A DNA stretch of 64,000 bases from Myroides sp. JBRI-B21084 (GCF_030545015.1 NZ_CP120653.1:496001-560000); one strand, 5' to 3'. Shown: positions 1 through 9,182, counted from the stretch's first letter. The notes: a model not told the origin generated them from the sequence alone. Program-made: numbers and translations.

Positions 1-963
1 TCAAGCAATACAAGTAACAGTAGCTGCAGTAGTGCCAGCGCCTGTAGCAGCTGCACAAACAGTTTGTTCGTTAGCAACCTTGAATGATTTAGTGGTACAA
101 AAAGATCCATCGGCAAGCTTAAATTGGTATAGCTCGTCAACATCAATGGTTCCATTAAATCCAACAATGCAAGTGTCAACAGGAATTTATTATGTACAAC
201 AAGTGCTAGGAAACTGTGAATCGGTAAAAGTACCCGTATCGGTACAAGTGGTAAATGCAGCACAACCAACCATGACATCGTTAACGGTATGTGAAGGTAA
301 AACCATTGCCGATTTAAACACAGCCAACGATACGTATGTTTGGTATGTAGATAATACAACTGCAACACCACTACCAAATACATTTGTAATAACATCGGGT
401 AGTTACTATATAGCACGCGAAAGTATGGGATGTATATCAGCACGCACAAACGTAGCAGTAAATGTAGGCGCAGTGCCATCAAGTCCAACAGGACAAGCAA
501 CACAGTATTTCCCATTCCCAGCAAAAGTATCAGATTTATTAATGAATCAACCAGGAGTAAAATGGTATTCAACAATAAATGATGCCGTTGCAATGGTAAA
601 CGAATTGCTAGGAAGTACATTTTTAATGGACGGAGTAACCTACTACGGAATATTAGTAAGCCCGAATAATTGTGGAAGCGCGCCAACAGCGGTAAAAGTA
701 ATGATTAACTTAAGCAATGCAGAACTAGATTTAGCACAGTTAAAATACTATCCAAACCCAGTTGACAGCGAATTGAACATTACATATACCGAAGAAATTA
801 AGCGCGTAGAAGTGTTTACATTAACAGGTCAGCGTGTAATGAGCAACGAATACAATTCAAACGAAGTTAAAACAGATTTATCACGATTAAGTGCAGGAAC
901 GTACTTAGTTAAGGTAGAAACAGCGAAAGCTTCACAGTTTATCAAAGTTGTAAAACGATAAAT
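1..963 (+). repeat. Near-identical direct repeat, copy 1 (partner 5147-6109)
   Basis: Aligned by eye against 5147-6109 with no indel. I count eight base differences, all before about position 530; the last 430 or so bases are identical. Similarity stops just after the stop codon. The left boundary lies outside the window. It codes for the last modules and the sorting domain of two neighbouring surface proteins, which suggests recent duplication or gene conversion. Confidence 0.9.
2..961 (+). CDS. T9SS-secreted modular surface protein, C-terminal part (5' end outside window)
   Basis: The frame is open to the window edge, so the gene starts upstream; the GTG at 32 is not a credible start because the same residues are internal in the downstream paralogue. 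The visible part has about three 75-residue modules, each with an early Cys, a central WY and a late TYY..C pattern. It ends in a T9SS type A sorting domain (YYPNPV near the start of that domain, then an LSAGTYLVKV-type strand and a basic end). T9SS cargo is exported by Sec, then passed through the outer membrane and usually anchored on the cell surface. I read only two residue differences over the 309 residues shared with the next gene. Function is inferred from architecture: adhesin or surface-layer-like protein. Confidence 0.85.
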   Translation, partial: QAIQVTVAAVVPAPVAAAQTVCSLATLNDLVVQKDPSASLNWYSSSTSMVPLNPTMQVSTGIYYVQQVLGNCESVKVPVSVQVVNAAQPTMTSLTVCEGKTIADLNTANDTYVWYVDNTTATPLPNTFVITSGSYYIARESMGCISARTNVAVNVGAVPSSPTGQATQYFPFPAKVSDLLMNQPGVKWYSTINDAVAMVNELLGSTFLMDGVTYYGILVSPNNCGSAPTAVKVMINLSNAELDLAQLKYYPNPVDSELNITYTEEIKRVEVFTLTGQRVMSNEYNSNEVKTDLSRLSAGTYLVKVETAKASQFIKVVKR

Positions 964-984
964 CAACAAATAATTTTCTTAAAT

Positions 985-1020
985 AATCAGGTAAATGTAT
1001 GTTTACCTGATTGTTTTTTT
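985..1020 (+). terminator. Rho-independent terminator of the first surface-protein gene
   Basis: A perfect 11-base stem (985-995 with 1002-1012) and a 6-base loop are followed by GTTTTTTT. It lies 24 bases after the stop codon. Confidence 0.85.
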
Positions 1021-1068
1021 ATACCCTTGATATAAATGTTAAATTATATTAAGGGTATAATTTTTTTT
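1020..1068 (+). terminator. Second, back-to-back terminator hairpin
   Basis: A 16-base stem (1020-1035 with 1044-1059) with one G-U type pair and an 8-base loop is followed by an A and a run of eight T. It begins where the previous terminator ends, so the two form a tandem terminator between the two surface-protein genes. The rest of 1069-1223 is AT-rich and I see no further gene or clear promoter consensus in it. Confidence 0.7.
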
Positions 1069-1223
1069 ATACATTTATCGGGTATTTAAAATAAATAAGG
1101 AATATTGTTTAATTAATGAGTTATTTTTTGGTTGTATTGTAGCATAAAAGAGTTAAAAATGTAATAAATATTCTTATTTAAACATGTTCATTTTTTGTAT
1201 TTAATTTTTAAAATTTAAAATTT

Positions 1224-4200
1224 ATGAAAAAAATTATTTTTCTAGTAGCACTCATTTTAAGTTTGTGTGAGATGAATGCTCAAATATCCTACTCACAAGG
1301 TTGGGAAGCTACTGGATTAAATTCTTGGACTAGTACAGGTTCCGGTACTTTTTCTCGGAGCACTACAACACCTTGCATTGGTACAGCTTCGGCAAGGGCA
1401 AACAACTATTACGGAAACACTTCGTACTTGGTTTCGCCTGCATTAACAGGAACAAATGGAGGTGATTTAACTGTATCGTTTAGTTACAAAGTAACACAGT
1501 GGAGTTCAAACACAACAGGGCAAACATTAGCAGATTTAGGAACTATTAAATTACAATGGGCTACATCTACTTCAGGTCCATGGACTAATGTTTATCAAAT
1601 AGATAATACAAACCATACTGTTTCAAGTTCTTGTGCTGTAAAATCAGCTACTTTTTCAGGATTACCATCTGCAGGAAATGTTTATATACGGTTTAATGTA
1701 ACATCTGGTTCATCTTCAGCAGATAATTATGTTTATTTTGATGATGTAACTATTTCTCAAGGCGCAGCACCTTCATGTTCAACACCAAGCGCTTTATCAG
1801 CGTCAACTATTACTTCATCAGGTGCAACTTTTAACTGGACTGCCTCTGTGAGCAATCCATCAAGTAATTATGATATTTATTGGAGCACAACAAACGTAGC
1901 ACCAACAAGTACTACAACACCATCGGCAATAAACCAAACTGCACCTTATAATGTTTCAGGTTTAACAGATAATACAACATATTATTGGTGGGTTCGTGCA
2001 AATTGTGGTTCATCAGGTATGAGTGCGTGGAGTGCTGGCGGAAGTTTTAAAACATCGTGTTTGCCTTATACCGTTCCTTATTTTGAAGGATTTGAGACTG
2101 GTTATACCGATGCTGCAACTATTGGTGGATGTTTAACGCAAGAATCAATAACGGGTACACAAGTTTGGACAGCAAACTCATCAGCAACAAATTATAATAG
2201 AACACCAAATACAGGAAGTTGGAATGCTTATTTAAGATACAGTAATGATGATTGGATTTTTATACCAATAAATTTAGCTGGAAACACAAGTTATACAATT
2301 GAACTTTATGCTAGACAAGATGGAGGAACTATAACAAATTCTGACATTGCAATCAGTTATGGTACATCGGCAACAGCAGCAGCAATGACTAATTCAATTG
2401 TTCCAGCAACAGGAATTGTAAATGGTAGTTATCAATTGATAACAGGTAGTTTTACACCAGCTACATCTGGAACTTTTTATGTTGGAATTAAAGGTTATAT
2501 GAATGGTTCTCCTTGGTACATTTCATTAGATGATATTTCAATTGACGTTACACCAACATGCATTGCTCCTACAGCTTTATCAGCGTCAACTATTACATCA
2601 GCTGGTGGAACTTTTAATTGGACTGCCTCTGTGAGCAATCCATCAAGTAATTATGATATTTATTGGAGTACAACAAACGTAGCACCAACAAGTACTACTA
2701 CGCCATCAGCAACAAACGCAACATCACCATACATTACATCAGTATTAACAGATAATACAACTTATTATTGGTGGGTACGTGCAAATTGTGGAGCTGGCGA
2801 TACAAGTAAATGGGCAAGTGGTGGAAGTTTTAAAACTCTTTGTACTCCTTATACAATACCTTATTTTGAAGGTTTTGAAACTGGATATACTAATGCAACT
2901 GCAATTGGAGGTTGTTTAACACAAGAATCTATCACAGGTACTCAAGTTTGGACTGCAAATACTTCTGCAACTGATTATAATAGAACTCCTAGAACAGGTA
3001 GTTGGAATGCTTATTTACGATATGGCAACGAAGACTGGATTTATATTCCTGTTAGTTTAGTTGGTGGTACAGGCTATACTGTAGAATTATATGCAAGACA
3101 AGATGATTCTACTATAACTGATTCTGATATTACAGTTAGTTATGGTACAAATGCTTCATCTGCTGCAATGACTAATTCAATTGTTCCAGTAACAGGAATT
3201 GTAAATGGTGATTATCAATTAATAACTGGTAAATTTACACCACCAACTACAGGGACTTATTATGTTGGAATTAAAGGGTATATGAATAGTTCACCTTGGT
3301 ATATTTCTGTAGACGATATTAAAATTGAACTTACCCCACCACCAACTGTGTCTGCTACTAAAACAGATAATGTATGTTTTGGAGGAACAATAGGTACAGC
3401 AACAGCAACACCAGCATTAGGAACACCTCCATATACGTATTCCTGGGCTCCAAGTGGCGGAACAAATGCTGTAGCAACTGATTTAGCTGCGGGCACCTAT
3501 ACTGTTACTTTGAAAGACGCTAATAATGTTACAGCAACAGCAACAGTTGTTATTGAAGAGCCTACACAAATTTTAGCAAATGCTTCTTCTACGGCGGCTG
3601 CTTGTAACGGTACAGCAACAGGATCTGCAACAGTTGCACCTACAGGCGGAACTGCACCATACACTTATTTATGGAGTAATGGTGCAACTACCGATGCTTT
3701 AACTAATTTGCCAGCAGGTACTTATTCTGTTTCTGTAACCGATGCAAATTTATGTGTTAAAAATGAAACATTCACCATAACTGAACCAACTGTTTTAGTA
3801 GCAACAAGTACCTCAAAAACCGACGTAACTTGGTATGGTGGAAATGATGGAACTGCAACCGTAACAGCTAGTGACGGAACATCACCTTATACATACTTAT
3901 GGTCTACAGGTGACACCACAGCAGCAGTTTCGAATTTAGTGGCAGGTACACATACCGTAACAGTAACCGATGCAAACGGTTGTACAGCAACAGCAAGTTT
4001 TGTGATAGAACAGCCGATACCTTTAATGATTGATTCTGTATCACAAACAAATGTAAAATGTAATGGAGCTACCGATGGAACAGCAACAGTTGTAGCAATA
4101 GGGGGTAATGCACCTTATACCTATCTTTGGGCACCAAGTGGTGGTACTGCAGCAACAGCAACAGGTTTAGCAGCAGGTACATACACAGTTGAAGTAAAAG

Positions 4201-6107
4201 ATATAACAAATAACATTATATCACAAAGTTTTACCATAACACAGCCAGATGCAATAGTAGTTAGTGTTTCAGGAAAAACCGATGTAAAATGTAACGGTGG
4301 AGCAAACGGAACAGCAACTATAGCAGTAAACGGTGGTACGGCTCCATTTACCTACGTATGGTCACATGGTGTAACAACAACCAACCCAACCTTAAGCAAT
4401 TTAGTAGCTGGAACATATGATGTTACCATTACCGATTATTATGGATGTACATCAACAACACCAGCAAATGTTGTCATAACACAACCAACAGTGTTAGCAG
4501 TTTCATCGTCATCGTCAACAGACATTATATGTTATGGACAAAACAACGGAACGGCAACAGTAACAGTAACAGGCGGAACTGAACCATATAGCTATATTTG
4601 GAGTAACGGCCAAAGTGGACCATCAGTTAGTAACTTAACCAAAGGCACATATGTTGTAACTATAGCCGATGCAAACAACTGTAGCGTAACACAAAGTTTT
4701 ACCATAGCAGAGCCTGCATATGTATTAGCACCAACAGCAGCAAATCAAAGTTTCTGTGTAGGACAAAATGCAACATTAGCCGATATAGTAATATCAGGCA
4801 GTAACATAAAATGGTACAGTGCAGTAACAGGTGGCGTAATGTTACCAGCAACAACTGTATTAACTAACGCAACAACATACTACGCAACACAAACCGTAGG
4901 TGTATGTGAAAGTTCAATAAGAACAGCAGTTCAAATTACGTTAAACCAAGGAACGCCATTAACAACCACACAATTAAGTGTTTGTAGCAATACACGTATC
5001 CAAAACGTAACATTAAACGGATTTAACTATACACAGTTAAAATGGTACAGCAGCGCAACAAGTACTACACAGTTAGCATCAAGCTTATTGTTAGGAACAG
5101 GAACGTACTATGTAAGTACAGTAACAGGTGCATGTGAATCTGCACGTCAAGCAATACAAGTAACAGTAGCTGCAGTAGTGCCAGCGCCTGTAGCAGCTGC
5201 ACAAACAGTTTGTTCGTTAGCAACCTTGAATGATTTAGTGGTACAAAAAGATCCATCGGCAAGCTTAAATTGGTATAGCTCGTCAACCTCAATGGTTCCA
5301 TTAAATCCAACAATGCAAGTAGTAACAGGAACTTATTATGTACAACAAGTGCTAGGAAATTGTGAATCGGTAAAAGTACCGGTATCGGTACAAGTGGTAA
5401 ATGCAGCACAACCAACCATGACATCGTTAACGGTATGTGAAGGTAAAACCATTGCCGATTTAAACACAGCCAACGATACGTATGTTTGGTATGTAGATAA
5501 TACAACTGCAACACCACTACCAAATACATTTGTAATAACATCGGGTAGTTACTATATAGCACGCGAAAGTATGGGATGTATATCAGCACGCACAAACGTA
5601 GCAGTAAATGTAGGCGCAGTGCCATCAAGTCCAACAGGACAAGCAACACAGTATTTCCCATTCCCAGCAAAAGTTTCAGATTTATTAATGAATCAACCAG
5701 GAGTAAAATGGTATTCAACAATAAATGATGCCGTTGCAATGGTAAACGAATTGCTAGGAAGTACATTTTTAATGGACGGAGTAACCTACTACGGAATATT
5801 AGTAAGCCCGAATAATTGTGGAAGCGCGCCAACAGCGGTAAAAGTAATGATTAACTTAAGCAATGCAGAACTAGATTTAGCACAGTTAAAATACTATCCA
5901 AACCCAGTTGACAGCGAATTGAACATTACATATACCGAAGAAATTAAGCGCGTAGAAGTGTTTACATTAACAGGTCAGCGTGTAATGAGCAACGAATACA
6001 ATTCAAACGAAGTTAAAACAGATTTATCACGATTAAGTGCAGGAACGTACTTAGTTAAGGTAGAAACAGCGAAAGCTTCACAGTTTATCAAAGTTGTAAA
6101 ACGATAA
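1224..6107 (+). CDS. Large T9SS-secreted modular adhesin-like protein with SprB-type repeats
   Basis: 1627 residues. Residues 1-20 are a signal peptide ending NAQ. Next come a choice-of-anchor-like beta domain (about 22-180) and two tandem 261-residue units, each a fibronectin III-like domain plus an anchor-type domain (about 181-705). Six SprB-type repeats follow (about 705-1168; each has a PYTY.W strand, an L.AGTY strand and an EP/QP end), then five WY/TYY/Cys modules (about 1169-1548) and a T9SS type A sorting domain (1550-1627). SprB repeats are known from the Flavobacterium gliding adhesin; no catalytic motif is visible. I infer a cell-surface adhesin. The last 321 codons are nearly identical to the upstream paralogue. 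The ATG has an A-rich upstream region without a classic Shine-Dalgarno sequence, normal for this phylum. Confidence 0.88.
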   Translation: MKKIIFLVALILSLCEMNAQISYSQGWEATGLNSWTSTGSGTFSRSTTTPCIGTASARANNYYGNTSYLVSPALTGTNGGDLTVSFSYKVTQWSSNTTGQTLADLGTIKLQWATSTSGPWTNVYQIDNTNHTVSSSCAVKSATFSGLPSAGNVYIRFNVTSGSSSADNYVYFDDVTISQGAAPSCSTPSALSASTITSSGATFNWTASVSNPSSNYDIYWSTTNVAPTSTTTPSAINQTAPYNVSGLTDNTTYYWWVRANCGSSGMSAWSAGGSFKTSCLPYTVPYFEGFETGYTDAATIGGCLTQESITGTQVWTANSSATNYNRTPNTGSWNAYLRYSNDDWIFIPINLAGNTSYTIELYARQDGGTITNSDIAISYGTSATAAAMTNSIVPATGIVNGSYQLITGSFTPATSGTFYVGIKGYMNGSPWYISLDDISIDVTPTCIAPTALSASTITSAGGTFNWTASVSNPSSNYDIYWSTTNVAPTSTTTPSATNATSPYITSVLTDNTTYYWWVRANCGAGDTSKWASGGSFKTLCTPYTIPYFEGFETGYTNATAIGGCLTQESITGTQVWTANTSATDYNRTPRTGSWNAYLRYGNEDWIYIPVSLVGGTGYTVELYARQDDSTITDSDITVSYGTNASSAAMTNSIVPVTGIVNGDYQLITGKFTPPTTGTYYVGIKGYMNSSPWYISVDDIKIELTPPPTVSATKTDNVCFGGTIGTATATPALGTPPYTYSWAPSGGTNAVATDLAAGTYTVTLKDANNVTATATVVIEEPTQILANASSTAAACNGTATGSATVAPTGGTAPYTYLWSNGATTDALTNLPAGTYSVSVTDANLCVKNETFTITEPTVLVATSTSKTDVTWYGGNDGTATVTASDGTSPYTYLWSTGDTTAAVSNLVAGTHTVTVTDANGCTATASFVIEQPIPLMIDSVSQTNVKCNGATDGTATVVAIGGNAPYTYLWAPSGGTAATATGLAAGTYTVEVKDITNNIISQSFTITQPDAIVVSVSGKTDVKCNGGANGTATIAVNGGTAPFTYVWSHGVTTTNPTLSNLVAGTYDVTITDYYGCTSTTPANVVITQPTVLAVSSSSSTDIICYGQNNGTATVTVTGGTEPYSYIWSNGQSGPSVSNLTKGTYVVTIADANNCSVTQSFTIAEPAYVLAPTAANQSFCVGQNATLADIVISGSNIKWYSAVTGGVMLPATTVLTNATTYYATQTVGVCESSIRTAVQITLNQGTPLTTTQLSVCSNTRIQNVTLNGFNYTQLKWYSSATSTTQLASSLLLGTGTYYVSTVTGACESARQAIQVTVAAVVPAPVAAAQTVCSLATLNDLVVQKDPSASLNWYSSSTSMVPLNPTMQVVTGTYYVQQVLGNCESVKVPVSVQVVNAAQPTMTSLTVCEGKTIADLNTANDTYVWYVDNTTATPLPNTFVITSGSYYIARESMGCISARTNVAVNVGAVPSSPTGQATQYFPFPAKVSDLLMNQPGVKWYSTINDAVAMVNELLGSTFLMDGVTYYGILVSPNNCGSAPTAVKVMINLSNAELDLAQLKYYPNPVDSELNITYTEEIKRVEVFTLTGQRVMSNEYNSNEVKTDLSRLSAGTYLVKVETAKASQFIKVVKR
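1780..3345 (+). repeat. Internal tandem duplication, two units of about 783 bases
   Basis: The segment starting near 1780 recurs 783 bases later (for example the CGTCAACTAT at 1801 and 2584). Each unit encodes a fibronectin III-like domain plus an anchor-type domain. The first part of the unit is close to identical at the base level, while the second part has diverged mainly at third codon positions. Boundaries are approximate. Confidence 0.75.
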
Positions 6108-6109
6108 AT
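5147..6109 (+). repeat. Near-identical direct repeat, copy 2 (partner 1-963)
   Basis: The second copy of the 963-base repeat forms the 3' end of the 1627-residue surface-protein gene. There is no indel relative to copy 1 and I read eight substitutions. The copies diverge at once after the TAAAT at the stop codon. Confidence 0.9.
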
Positions 6110-6125
6110 AATAGATGTTTAATTA

Positions 6126-6162
6126 AATAAGGCGAGGGATTATCCTCGCCTTATTTTTTTTA
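6126..6162 (+). terminator. Terminator between convergent genes
   Basis: A perfect 12-base stem (6126-6137 with 6144-6155), rich in GC in its centre, has a 6-base loop and a run of T. The gene on the other strand ends at 6170, so it may act both ways, but the T run is better for the + strand. Confidence 0.85.
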
Positions 6163-6169
6163 TATTTGG

Positions 6170-7453
6170 TTATACTTTTTTGTTTTGTGTTGCTATTAAA
6201 TGATAGATGTCTGTAGCGCTTGGTAGTTCGTGTAATTCTAAATGAAAGTAAGGAACAACAGCTAAAATATGATCAAAAATATCGGCCATAATTCCTTCGT
6301 ATTTAATCCAATCAACAGTGTTTGTAAAGGCGTAAATTTCTAAAGGTAAGCCGTGTTCATTTGGTTGTAAATGCCGCACCATTAAATGAAACTGTTTGTG
6401 TATATTACTGTTGTTTAATAAATACCTTTTTATATACTCTCTAAATAATCCAATATTGGTAATTCGGCGGCCGTTTACCAACATGGTTGGGTCGTCAACG
6501 TGGGTTTGGTTGTAATTATTAATTTCTAACTGTCTTTCAATAATGTACGATTTTAATAATTTAATACGTTTTAAATCTTCAATTTCATCTTGAGTTAAAA
6601 ATCTAATGGTTCCTATTTTAATATTTAGTGCACGTTTTATACGTCTACCGCCCGATTTTTGCATGGTTCGGTAATTTTTGAACGAATCACTAATTAAAGC
6701 GTATGTTGGAATAGTAGTTACAGTTTTATCGAAATTTTGCACTTTTACTGTGCTTAAATTAATGGTTAATACATTGCCATCGGCTCCGTATTTAGGCATT
6801 TCAATCCAATCGCCAACACGAACCATATCGTTAGATGAAACTTGAACACTGGCAACAAATCCTAAAATAGTATCTTTAAAAACAAGAATTATTATGGCCG
6901 AAACAGCTCCTAAAGCGGTTAGTAAACCAGTTGGATTTTTACCCGTAACTTCAGAAAAAATTAAAATTCCGGCAATTAAATATAAAATAATTGCAATTAC
7001 CTGAAAATAACTTTCAAGTGGTTTGTCGGTAAAGCGTTTTCGGCTGTGAAGTATGTCTTTAAAAGTGTAAAAAAGCGATTTTATTAGAAAAGTAACTGCA
7101 ATAATAAGTAGTACATCAACTATTTTACTAGTAATTTGTGTAATGTTTGGAAACCCTGTAAAAATTAACGGCAGCGCCTGTTTTGCCAAAATTAACGGTA
7201 GTAAATGGGTTAGGTATTTTAATACATTGTTGTGTATAAGAAAATCATCGATACGGGTTTTGCTTCTGCGAATGGTTTTAATTACAATTAGCATTACAAT
7301 TTTCCGCAATAAAAAATCTAAACCATACATTACCATAAAAAAAACAACAAGCAATAAAATGGTGTTGGAGTAATGCGCTGCTTGAGTGCTAAAACCGTAT
7401 TGTTTTAAAAGATTATAACCAAATGCGTAAATGGTACTTTGTAAATGTTCCAT
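6170..7453 (-). CDS. MscS-family mechanosensitive ion channel (YbdG/MscM type)
   Basis: 427 residues, close to the 415 of E. coli YbdG. It has several membrane segments: about 28-50, 105-127 and 148-168, with a pore-lining helix near 175-205 rich in Gly, Ala and Ile. A MscS beta domain follows (VRVGDWIEMP near 216-225, then a long cytoplasmic part with an RRIKRALNI strand). The extra residues in the cytoplasmic domain and the N-terminal membrane segments match the YbdG subgroup rather than minimal MscS. It should sit in the inner membrane and release solutes on osmotic downshock. A terminator-like hairpin lies only about 8 bases upstream of its start (see findings), and no separate promoter is obvious. 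Confidence 0.9.
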   Translation of the reverse strand: MEHLQSTIYAFGYNLLKQYGFSTQAAHYSNTILLLVVFFMVMYGLDFLLRKIVMLIVIKTIRRSKTRIDDFLIHNNVLKYLTHLLPLILAKQALPLIFTGFPNITQITSKIVDVLLIIAVTFLIKSLFYTFKDILHSRKRFTDKPLESYFQVIAIILYLIAGILIFSEVTGKNPTGLLTALGAVSAIIILVFKDTILGFVASVQVSSNDMVRVGDWIEMPKYGADGNVLTINLSTVKVQNFDKTVTTIPTYALISDSFKNYRTMQKSGGRRIKRALNIKIGTIRFLTQDEIEDLKRIKLLKSYIIERQLEINNYNQTHVDDPTMLVNGRRITNIGLFREYIKRYLLNNSNIHKQFHLMVRHLQPNEHGLPLEIYAFTNTVDWIKYEGIMADIFDHILAVVPYFHLELHELPSATDIYHLIATQNKKV

Positions 7454-7460
7454 ATTGTTT

Positions 7461-7495
7461 TTTAAAAAAAATCCTGGTTAGTTAGACCAGGATTT
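7461..7495 (-). terminator. Terminator or attenuator after the OmpA-family gene
   Basis: On the minus strand a perfect 10-base stem (7495-7486 with 7478-7469) and a 7-base loop are followed by a run of T. It separates the OmpA-family gene from the channel gene, whose start codon is only a few bases further on. Confidence 0.8.
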
Positions 7496-7499
7496 CTAT

Positions 7500-8378
7500 T
7501 TATAAATCGTTTAATAATTTCGAAATTTCGTCTAATTTTGGAGTTAAAATAACTTCAATTCTACGGTTTTTTGCTTTGCCGCTATCGGTACTGTTTAATG
7601 CAATAGGTGCAAACTCACTGCGTCCGGCTGCAGTAAGGTTTTTCTTGTCGATACCTGGTGTTTGCTCAATAATATTAACAATTGCAGTAGCACGTTTGGT
7701 AGATAAATCCCAGTTATTTGTAACACCGCCACCTAAATTACCAACTACTTTATCGTTATCGGTATGGCCTTCAATTAAAATGCTAATTTCAGGGTTTTTT
7801 GCTAACACTTCGGCTAATTGTTCAACAGCATTTTTGCCTTCGCTACTAACAGACCAACTGCCCGAGGGGAACAATAATTTGTTTTCCATAGAAACATATA
7901 CTTTTCCGTTTTTTTGTTCAACGGTTAATCCTTTACCTTCAAATTCAAATAATGCTTTTGATAAAGCGTCTTTTAAATTTCGTAAATTTCGGTCTTGTGC
8001 AGCCAATTTACCTTCTAATTCAGCAACACGAGATGATTTTCCGTCTAACTCCTTTTTAAGTAAATTTAAACGTTCAATTTCTGCTTTAATCGCTTGGTCG
8101 CTGTTTTTTTCAAGGCTGTTGTATTCTTTTTTAAGCTGGTCGTAAGCAATTTTTAATTGATCGCGTTCTGTGGTTGCGTTTTCTAATTGCTCTTTTAACG
8201 ATTGATTTTTTGTTCCTAAATCAAAAGCTTGTGCCTTTAAATCGGCAGATTCTCCTGAAATACGTTCTAATTCTTCGCTACAATTTTTGTATTTAGCGTC
8301 TAATTCATTATATAATCTTCTAGAAACACAACTTGTTAAAAAGGGTAAGCAACAAGCTGCTAAAAGTAATTTTTTCAT
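7500..8378 (-). CDS. OmpA-family peptidoglycan-binding lipoprotein
   Basis: 292 residues. The N-terminus has a lipoprotein signal with lipobox LTSC (Cys17), so the protein should be lipid-anchored. Residues about 25-150 are a long charged coiled coil rich in Glu, Lys, Leu and Gln. Residues about 165-292 are an OmpA C-terminal domain with the IEGHTDN motif, the DLSTKRA helix, AGRSE and NRRIEV, which bind diaminopimelate-type peptidoglycan in this family. It probably links the outer membrane to the wall. It lies 15 bases downstream of the exonuclease III gene and is probably cotranscribed with it. Family assignment is firm; the exact role is not. Confidence 0.9.
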   Translation of the reverse strand: MKKLLLAACCLPFLTSCVSRRLYNELDAKYKNCSEELERISGESADLKAQAFDLGTKNQSLKEQLENATTERDQLKIAYDQLKKEYNSLEKNSDQAIKAEIERLNLLKKELDGKSSRVAELEGKLAAQDRNLRNLKDALSKALFEFEGKGLTVEQKNGKVYVSMENKLLFPSGSWSVSSEGKNAVEQLAEVLAKNPEISILIEGHTDNDKVVGNLGGGVTNNWDLSTKRATAIVNIIEQTPGIDKKNLTAAGRSEFAPIALNSTDSGKAKNRRIEVILTPKLDEISKLLNDL

Positions 8379-8393
8379 GTTTTTTTAGTTTAG

Positions 8394-9155
8394 TTAATCA
8401 ATTTCAATTGCAACCGGACAATGGTCAGAATGTTTTGCATCGGGTAAAATGTAAGCACGTTTTAAGCGATTTTTCATATTTTCGGTCATTAAATGGTAAT
8501 CAATACGCCACCCTTTATTATTATTGCGTGCGTTTGCACGGTAACTCCACCATGAATAGTTGTGTGGTTCTTTATTTAAAAAGCGAAACGTATCAACAAA
8601 ACCATTGTTTATAAAAGTGTTTAACCATTCGCGTTCTTCAGGTAAAAAGCCCGATACTTTTGCATTGCGAATAGGGTCGTGAATATCAATAGCTTCGTGA
8701 CAAATGTTGTAATCGCCACAAATAATTAAGTTGGGAATATCTTTCTTTAAATCGTTAACATAGTTTTGAAAATCGGCCATGTACTGAAATTTATGTCCTA
8801 AACGATCGGCATTGGTTCCCGAGGGTAAGTATAACGACATCACCGAAAAATCTTTAAAATCAACACGTAAATTTCTGCCTTCTTTGTCCATATAATCAAT
8901 ACCAGTACCAAATACTATGTTTGTTGGTTCGGTTTTGCATAAAATAGCTACGCCACTGTATCCTTTTTTTTCGGCAGGAAAATAATACTGAAATGGATAT
9001 CCAGCTGCGGTGATTTCTAAAACAGGAATTTGTTCTTGTGTAGCTTTTATTTCTTGCAAACAAATAATATCGGGGTTTGCGGCTTGTAACCAATCTAAAA
9101 AACCTTTGGTAATTGCTGCTCGTATTCCGTTTACATTGTATGATAAAATTTTCAT
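8394..9155 (-). CDS. xth: Exodeoxyribonuclease III
   Basis: 253 residues, the usual length for the Xth/ExoA family. Metal and catalytic motifs are visible: NVNGIRA at the N-terminus, CLQEIK, the GDYNICHEAID segment and the C-terminal KHSDHCPV. The enzyme cuts at abasic sites in DNA and removes 3' nucleotides during base excision repair in the cytoplasm. A TATTTTTG element on the minus strand (9182-9175) is a possible -7 box about 20 bases upstream of the start. It probably heads a short operon with the OmpA-family gene. Confidence 0.93.
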   Translation of the reverse strand: MKILSYNVNGIRAAITKGFLDWLQAANPDIICLQEIKATQEQIPVLEITAAGYPFQYYFPAEKKGYSGVAILCKTEPTNIVFGTGIDYMDKEGRNLRVDFKDFSVMSLYLPSGTNADRLGHKFQYMADFQNYVNDLKKDIPNLIICGDYNICHEAIDIHDPIRNAKVSGFLPEEREWLNTFINNGFVDTFRFLNKEPHNYSWWSYRANARNNNKGWRIDYHLMTENMKNRLKRAYILPDAKHSDHCPVAIEID

Positions 9156-9174
9156 TATAAAAATTGAGTTTTTT

Positions 9175-9182
9175 CAAAAATA
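9175..9182 (-). promoter_or_regulatory. Candidate -7 promoter element for xth
   Basis: TATTTTTG on the minus strand fits the Bacteroidota -7 consensus TAnnTTTG. I see no well-placed TTG -33 element. Confidence 0.4.

Noticed and set aside
32..961. Separate short gene starting at GTG 32
   Set aside because: The frame is open to the window edge and the same residues are internal in the paralogue at 5178-6107; it is the end of a longer gene.
3340..4730. CRISPR-like array in the six evenly spaced repeats
   Set aside because: The repeats are protein repeats (SprB type) in an open frame, variable at the base level, without constant spacers.
5065..5832. 255-codon frame antisense to the adhesin gene
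   Set aside because: It is a Leu-rich shadow of a repetitive A-rich gene, with no signal, motif or start context.
1..6109. Insertion sequence or transposon as cause of the 963-base repeat
   Set aside because: There is no transposase, terminal inverted repeat or target duplication, and the repeat is coding sequence in frame.
7576..8145. 189-codon frame antisense to the OmpA-family gene
   Set aside because: The opposite strand codes for a clear OmpA-type lipoprotein; the frame has no recognisable content.
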